Source: Monodelphis domestica (Eukaryota > Chordata > Mammalia > Didelphimorphia > Didelphidae). From it: 64,000 nt of DNA. The notes under the pieces were generated by a model that saw nothing but the letters and a program-made list of their open reading frames with translations, was not told the origin of the DNA and did not search any database. Below are positions 58,270 to 64,000 of the stretch, one piece after another (the stretch's first letter is position 1; every line of letters starts with the position of its first letter). The position numbers and the translations under genes are program-made. The DNA is taken from contig NC_077233.1 of NCBI RefSeq assembly GCF_027887165.1, forward strand, positions 227,626,872 through 227,690,871, in the 5' to 3' direction.

Positions 58270-58440
58270 CTAGGAATCTAGGTGTCACAGTAAACAGAGT
58301 GCCAGGTCTGGAGGAAGGAAGACCAAAGTTCAAATCCAGTCTCAGACAATGATGACAATTACTAAGGAAGTCATTTAATTCTGTTTTCTTAGTTTCTTCA
58401 TTTGTAAAATGAACTTGGGGGAAAAATGACAAACCACTTC
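58270..58440 (+). repeat. MAR1-like SINE
   Basis: 'taggtgtcacagtaaacaga', 'caaagttcaaatccagtctc', 'agtttcttcatttgtaaaat', 'aaatgacaaaccacttcaac'. Confidence 0.75.
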
Positions 58441-58450
58441 AACATCTTTG

Positions 58451-58780
58451 CAGCTAGGTGGCACAGTGAATAGATTTCCAGGACTGGAGTCAAGAAGACC
58501 TGGGTTCAGGTGGCAGCTGGGTAGATCAGTGGATTGAGAGCCAGGCCTAGAGACAGGAGGTCATAGGTTCAAATCTGACCTCAACTGGGCAAGTCATTTG
58601 ACCCCCATTGCCTAGCCCATACCACTCTTCTGCCTTGGAACCAATAATCGGTTCCAAGACAGAAGGTAAGAGTTTAAAAAAAAAAAAAAGACCTGGGTTC
58701 AAATCTGATCTCAAACACTTACTATTTGAACCTGGGCAAGTCACTTTACCCTATTTGCCTCATTTGATTTTGTTTTCCTT
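58451..58780 (+). repeat. SINE split by a second SINE
   Basis: Host SINE head at 58451-58508 (cagctaggtggcacagtgaa ... aagacctgggttca), resuming at 58689 (agacctgggttcaaatctga ... gggcaagtcactttacccta). Confidence 0.85.
58496..58701 (+). repeat. SINE nested in a SINE, with target duplication
   Basis: Inner SINE 58509-58688 (ggtggcagctgggtagatca ... ggtaagagtttaaaaaa) between copies of agacctgggttca at 58496-58508 and 58689-58701. The inner copy lacks part of the middle (tcctagctgtgtgaccctg is missing). Confidence 0.9.
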
Positions 58781-58999
58781 TTTTTCCTCCATAATTTAGA
58801 GGAGGGGGTGGAATTTGATGAATGAGTTAAGAAAATAAATACTTTAACTGAAAATAAATTTTAAAGATAAAAAGTATTCAAAGAAGTAAAGACTTAATTC
58901 CAACTGGTACACAAAAGACTTTATAGAAGTAGCATCCATACTAAGAAGGTAAATAAAAGATACAGCATCAGAGCAGAAGAAAAAAGATAATCCAGAGAG

Positions 59000-60640
59000 A
59001 GGAAAAGTACATACAAATGAAGACAGAACAATGTAAGCATGTTCAAGTAAGCATGCTAGACAAAAGATATTTGTCTAACATATAGGTTATATGTGTTTAG
59101 GAAAAGAATGGAAGATAAGGCTGTCAATTAATAAACAGTTGATAGAGCCTCAAATCTGGCACTGAAGAATTTGGAAATGATTTCTATAAGGAAGGAAAGT
59201 AATTGGAGGTTTTTGAGCGAAGGAGTAACGTGATCATAATCATGCTTTAGAAAGGTTACCATATAGAATGGATTATGGGATAGGGATTGGGACTTGGAAA
59301 GACCAGTTAGGAGAATAATTTAATTGCAAAAGATTAACAAAAGTCTCGATTGAGAAAGCAATGAAGACATAAAGGAGGAAAGAGATATGGCAATGGCAAA
59401 ATTCATTGAAAAAGTGGTGGTATCAACAAATATAAGAAATTCAAGAGAACAAATTGATGGAGGCAAGGAAAGAAGATGAGCACCCTTTGAAAAATGCCAA
59501 GATGCCCCCTGGCTATTTCTACCTGGCTATTCTGTCAAGCATCAGAAATGTGTGTGTGAACCTCATACCTACTAGTTATAGCTGTAATCAATAACTAAGC
59601 AGATGAGTTTTTCTAGGGGGAAAAAACAAAGAGATGAAAAGACAGGACAAAATTAAAGGAAGTATAAGAGGAATCATTAAAGGGAGACTAGAGTAACAGT
59701 CAGAAATGCAAAAGGAAAAAGATCCAAGGGGTGTCAAAGAAGACAAGGGATAAAAATTCAAAGAAAGGGTCTTAGAGGACCCTAGACTTCAAGCTAGAAG
59801 GCACCTGAGAAGTCATTGGATCTAGCTCCTTCATTTTACAGAGGAGGATATTGAGGCCCAGTGAGCTTAAATGACTTTTCCAGTATCACACAGGGAGTGA
59901 ATGGTAGAACCTGAAATCAGGAGTTTGAGTTTGAGTACCAGTTCCTATACTTACTAACATATCACCCTACACAAGTCACTTGGACTTGTCTGATTCTGTT
60001 CTTTTCTCTGTAGAATACACATGATCTAGCACTGCTTGCCTCTCAGGGGTATGGGGAAGAAAGCACTGTCAACCTTGAAAGTTTATCTTCATGGGAAATA
60101 TTATTAAGAATAAATCACAGAGATATATAAAAAAAAAAATTCAAGGAAAGGGAAATCAAATCAAATAAGGCCTGAGAAAGTCCTGTTAGCCTTGGTGAAA
60201 AGGAGAGCAATGCCTACTTCTAAAAGAGTTGTTTCACTAGATTGTTGAGGGTAAGAAGAACAAATGCAAGTGGTGGAAGGAATGGGTGTTGAGGAAGCAG
60301 CAACAGAAACTCTACGTAAGTTAGAAAATTAATGGAAAGTCAAGAAGAATATTTGAAAAGGGAAGAAAATAACAATCACCTGAGTATATTTTTAGGCAGA
60401 GAAGTCAGTGGAGTGAGAGGCATTTTGCAATAAAGAGAAAGGATCGAAATTCCAAAGAAAAGATGGATTAACAACATGCAAATGAGTAAACCTTGGAAAG
60501 GAAGAGTGGCACTTAAAAGATGGATGTAGAAAATGTAATGTTGAGATGAAGAGAAAGAACTTAAAGGAGCTTATATTAGATGATCTGTATCTTCTCAAAA
60601 AAGGCCAGATCATCAAGTGAAATTAAGAGAATAGGGGTAG
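59000..60640 (-). repeat. L2 LINE, several pieces
   Basis: Antisense L2 text in order: 'ggtttttgagcgaaggagta', 'tgctttagaaaggttaccat', 'gaccagttaggagaataatt', and further 5' parts around 60165-60640. A MIR3-like SINE at 59775-59935 divides it. Old and diverged; the right limit is uncertain. Confidence 0.55.
59775..59935 (-). repeat. MIR3-type SINE
   Basis: 'caagctagaaggcacctgag', 'cttcattttacagaggagga', 'tattgaggcccagtgag'. Confidence 0.75.
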
Positions 60641-60824
60641 GCATGGAAGAAAGTAACCATCTCAACTGTTCCTTGGACTACAAATTAATTATAACCTCTT
60701 CTACTAATAATTTCCAAAAAAAATTAAGATGTCTAATTGCATTTATCCTCCTATGCCTCAAATTTGGTCTTTTAGGTTTCCTGCACAGTGTTTTAATTAG
60801 GTTTAGCCAACAATACATCAATAA

Positions 60825-61020
60825 GGGGGAGCCAGGTAGCTAGGTGGATTCAGAGCCAGACCTATAGATGAGAGGTAATACATTCAAATCTGGCCTCAAA
60901 CACTTCCTATCTGGGTGACCCTGAGCAAGTCACCAATTGCCTAGCACTTACTATTCTTTTGCCTTGGAATCAATATTTAGTATCAATAATAAGGCAGAAG
61001 GGTGTTGTTGGTTTTTTTAA
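60825..61020 (+). repeat. Marsupial tRNA-derived SINE near BRI3 exon
   Basis: 'gggggagccaggtagctagg', 'cattcaaatctggcctcaaa', 'attgcctagcacttactatt', T-rich tail. It lies about 270 bp inside the intron from the donor of the exon at 61287. Confidence 0.88.
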
Positions 61021-61286
61021 GTGGGATTTGAGCAAAGTTCTGAAAGAAGAAAAAGGTGGAGATAAATAGGAAAAGCATTTCAGGAATGGAGGACTCTTTA
61101 GGGTCCAGAGATAGAACATCATTTTCAAAGACTAGCAAGAAAACCAGTGCCACTGGATCACAAATTACACAGAAGGAAGAAAAGTGTAAGAAAGCTAGAC
61201 AGGTAGGAAGGAGACTTATGTAAAACAAGAAGTCACTCTCTTTAAAAAATAATAACAATAATTCGGTGTAGATAGAGCTACCATAC

Positions 61287-61386
61287 CTGCATGCTGGACA
61301 GCCTCCGACGACTACTATGGTACTGACAGGCTGAACCATACCTTGTTGTGGAATGTTGTAGGGCCGAGGTGCATATGAAGCCCGAC
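61287..61386 (-). CDS. BRI3: BRI3 internal coding exon (first CxxC motif)
   Basis: 100-nt exon: GT completing a codon begun in the missing first exon, 32 codons, then AG shared with the terminal exon. It reads RASYAPRPYNIPQQGMVQPV, then STIVVVGGCPAC(R). IVVVGGCPxCR is diagnostic of BRI3; human, as recalled, has PRVYNIHSRTVTRYPANS before IVVVGGCPVCR. The acceptor is TTCCTGGACAG above 61386 and the donor is GTATGG below 61287. The first Cys knuckle ends here and the membrane helix follows in the next exon. The segment before VVVGG is less conserved. The codon split (GT start) fixes phase 1 for the first exon's end. Confidence 0.92.
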
Positions 61387-64000
61387 CTGTCCAGGAACAA
61401 GCATCACATCCAAAGAAAGGGAAGAGGAAAGGGGGAAAAATGATTATTTCATAAAACTCAAATACAAAGAACCAAAAAAAAAATTCTCCTACCCTTATTT
61501 GAGGGAAAAAAAAGACAAGTTTCCCAAAGAAAGATGTCTTACAACATACACATGGTACAATATCTCACTAATAAAAAACTAAAACCACAGGTAGAAATCA
61601 CCTGTCTTTTTATAATATTCATCACCAAATCTAAAGATAGCTGAGTTTAAGTCTGTAATAATTAATATTTAATTGTAAGGAAAAGAATCTAAAACAAAAT
61701 GGTAATAACTTAAATTTGTATCTTGATTTAAGATGTATGAAACCATTTCCCTCACATTTCTGGATAAGATGGTACAAAGATCATTCCACTAATTAGTACA
61801 AAAAAAAAGAATGACCTAAGTTTCAGGTGCACTCCAGCATATGCATCTGAACCAGTAACCAGCTTTCTTTGAGCTGGCTAACTCATTTTTTTAAAAGTAT
61901 ATGTAAAAAGGACAGCTAGCTAGCACAGTATAGAGTACCAGGCCTGTGGTTGGGAGGACCTAGGTTCAAATCTGAACCTAGACACCTCCTCCTTGCTGTG
62001 TGACCCTGGGCAAGTCACTTAACTGCCTCATCCTTACTGCTCTTCAACCTCAGAGTCTAGACTAGATTCTAAAACATAAGGTAAGGGTTTTAAGAATAAA
62101 AAAATAATAAAGTATATCCGAGTTACTGAAGCACAACTGAATCCCCCTAGGTACTGTTTTTTAAAAAAGGTTCACTTTAGTTAGCTTCAAAAACCATTTA
62201 TCACAATTTTAACCAGTAGCCTGACAATTAGCTTATATTTGCATTCAAATGGTGATAGGATGTGTCAGTAGAGCTTACCAGTTCGACTTCAGGTTCACTT
62301 TTCAAGTTAAACAGTAACCTGAGTATTAAAAACAAGGTGAAGAAAGAGGAAGGGAGCCACCTCCAAAAGAGCACTTTAGTTAAAAGCCTTGGACTGAGAC
62401 AACACTAGTAATTTCACTAGCTAACTCACTCACCTTAGAGGACTTGAAAATGTACCCAAATTCTCTAGGCAGAGTAAAGAAAGGGAGGTAGAAAGTTAAA
62501 TAAATATTCTTATAGAAGAACACATGCCAGAAAAGAACAAGTATTTATTCCCTTCTCACCAAAGAGAGACAGAACCAAAGCATCAGGTCATACAACCATG
62601 CTGAAATTACAAACCCAATACTCAAATAAAGTTAGCATGCTTTCTAATCCTTTAAAACAGTTACCATATTAAGCAAAGCTTCTACTAAAGCCCTGCTCTG
62701 AGAGTGGCATGGGAAGTGACCTTGGTTATCTAAGGCTGCCAGGAGAGCACAAGCTCTGTCTGGCAGGTCCTTCCAAGCTGGAAAGGCTGGGTTAACAGGC
62801 TGTCCTCGAAGGAACAGCCCAGCTAAGTTTGGAATGGCTTATCATCAGAAGATTGGCCACTAGGTAAAATTTTTTTCCAGTCACAGCAGCTTATAAAGGC
62901 CATCAACTACACCAGGACATAAAGATGAAATCTGCTGCAAGTGGAGCAAGTACCTGCACAAAAGACACTGGAGATTCTTGTACCTGGCAAATGCCAGCTT
63001 TCAATGACCCACCACACAGATCAGAACCAACACAAATACTAACTAAAATCCCCAGAAGCCAATAAACTTAACTCCAAACAACAATTTCATCCTCCTCTCC
63101 ACCAAAACAGTATGCTAGAAGTGCAAAGGAAGATAAAGTGCAAAGAACTGAATGGGGCTTCCCTCCTTTTCTGTGAAGTGAAGCAGGAGTAGATTGGTGG
63201 CAGAGCGAACAAATAACAAGGAGAACCCACAACCTGGATCTGTCCCTTAGAGAGTTCACCATACTGGAGGAGTTTTTCCAAGAGCTCCGGGACTCCCAGT
63301 CCCAGAGACAAAGAGGGAAGGAAAACAGAAGGCACAGGCCAAAACCACGTTAAGGAGGAAATAGTTGTTAACTCTAATCTAATTCCAAGTGTTTCAAAAG
63401 TGAAACACCTCATCCTAAACCCAAGGACCCAGGCTGGTTTCTCAATATTTCTTTAGAACTGTTATGAATAATTCCTGCACTAGCAAAGGAGGCAGATATT
63501 CTTTCTACAAGCCAATGGTGTTATTCATATTTGCTAATAAATAATTCCCACCCGAAACAAATGACTTCAGCAATCCAGAATTCGTTACTAGCACTGAACG
63601 AGGTCTGCAATCTTTAATCAAATTAAACTATCTTTTGCCACCTCAATACATAGAAGTGAGCACACCACAAACCAAAAATAAGTCAGCTCTGGTAAGATGA
63701 GGGTGCATTCTAGGCACTGGTGACTGGGCAGCTGCTACCTACTCAGGAATAAGGAGCATAATTCCAAGGGCTTGTTTGTATCATCCCCAAAATGTTTCAA
63801 AGTTTCTTCCCTAAACAGCCTGTCCCCCGGTGTGGAAAGCTTCCAGGCAAGGAGTTCTGGCCTCAGGCACCCAAGCTCCCAGCAGTTCTGTGAGGACAGG
63901 GACAAATGCTGCTGGGAGGCAGAGAGGACTAGCAACTTAAGAAGAATCAAAAGAGGAAACTTTGAAGCCTCAATATCTCCGAAGGGAAGAAAAAGAGAAG
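61387..64000 (-). other. BRI3: BRI3 intron 1, part
   Basis: Upstream intron running off the right edge. No segment encodes the expected MDHKPLLQERPPAY-type start, and no CpG-rich promoter is present, so exon 1 lies beyond 64,000. One SINE at 61912-62090. 62,100-64,000 has no recognisable repeat; 62,690-62,950 and 63,700-63,930 are more GC-rich and might be conserved non-coding sequence. The minus frames at 63068-63413 and 63735-63950 show no domain. Confidence 0.7.
61912..62090 (+). repeat. Marsupial tRNA-derived SINE
   Basis: 'ggacagctagctagcacagt', 'cctaggttcaaatctgaacc', 'gtgaccctgggcaagtcact', tail 'aaggtaagggtttt'. Confidence 0.9.

Larger units (their letters stand above)
28082..61286 (-). 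other. BRI3: BRI3 last intron, 33.2 kb
   Basis: Donor GTATGG just below 61287 and acceptor TTTTGACAG just above 28081. Crowded with L1, L2, SINE, hAT and LTR relics, listed separately. No further BRI3 exon is expected inside it. Confidence 0.85.

Noticed and set aside
63087-63413. 108-codon minus frame near the right edge, a candidate BRI3 exon 1
   Set aside because: No resemblance to the BRI3 N-terminus and no CpG-rich promoter nearby.
1-64000. A new multi-gene system or defence-like cassette
   Set aside because: All supported coding sequence belongs to BAIAP2L1, BRI3 or transposable elements. I saw no cluster of unexplained coding exons.

Overview
The window is mammalian, almost certainly marsupial, nuclear DNA. 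It is AT-rich and intron-dominated. It is packed with marsupial tRNA-derived SINEs (two types, here called Mon1/WSINE1-like and MAR1-like; exact Repbase names cannot be fixed by eye), marsupial L1 3' ends, and the older mammalian layers MIR, L2 and CR1/L3. No prokaryotic features are present. Most open reading frames in the window are repeat-derived; only six short coding exons belong to host genes.

Layout. (1) 1-25,340, plus strand: the last four coding exons of BAIAP2L1 (IRTKS), at 344-421, 1236-1416, 21756-21796 and 24447-24522. They encode the end of the SH3 domain, the proline-rich linker and the WH2-like tail, followed by the 3'UTR. Intron phases match at every junction. (2) 25,340-27,590: a short intergenic gap between two convergent 3' ends, holding a hAT relic split by a SINE. 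(3) 27,590-64,000, minus strand: BRI3 (brain protein I3), with its terminal exon at 27949-28081, the preceding exon at 61287-61386, and a 33.2-kb intron between them. The first coding exon lies beyond the right edge. The tail-to-tail BAIAP2L1/BRI3 arrangement is the one known at human 7q21.

The long introns are layered insertions, and several can be ordered in time from target-site duplications (TSDs). Examples are a SINE inside a CR1/L3 copy (15-bp TSD), a SINE with an 18-bp TSD, a 66-bp L1 stub with a 16-bp TSD, a SINE inside a SINE, a SINE inside a hAT relic, and a 1.09-kb L1 3' end with a 13-bp TSD. A solo LTR fossil with TG...CA ends and a 4-bp duplication sits at 48105-49259 and carries an expanded GGGAGA array. 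A 1.9-kb L1 ORF2 fragment (39525-41455) carries a recognisable reverse-transcriptase domain with an altered active site.

BAIAP2L1 (membrane-curvature and actin adaptor) and BRI3 (small membrane protein with paired CxxC motifs) are not known to act together; their adjacency is conserved synteny. I found no convincing undescribed system. The most useful leads are the solo LTR with its array and duplicated U3 block, the dated nested insertions, a possible alternative donor inside the last BAIAP2L1 exon, and the divergent BRI3 protein.
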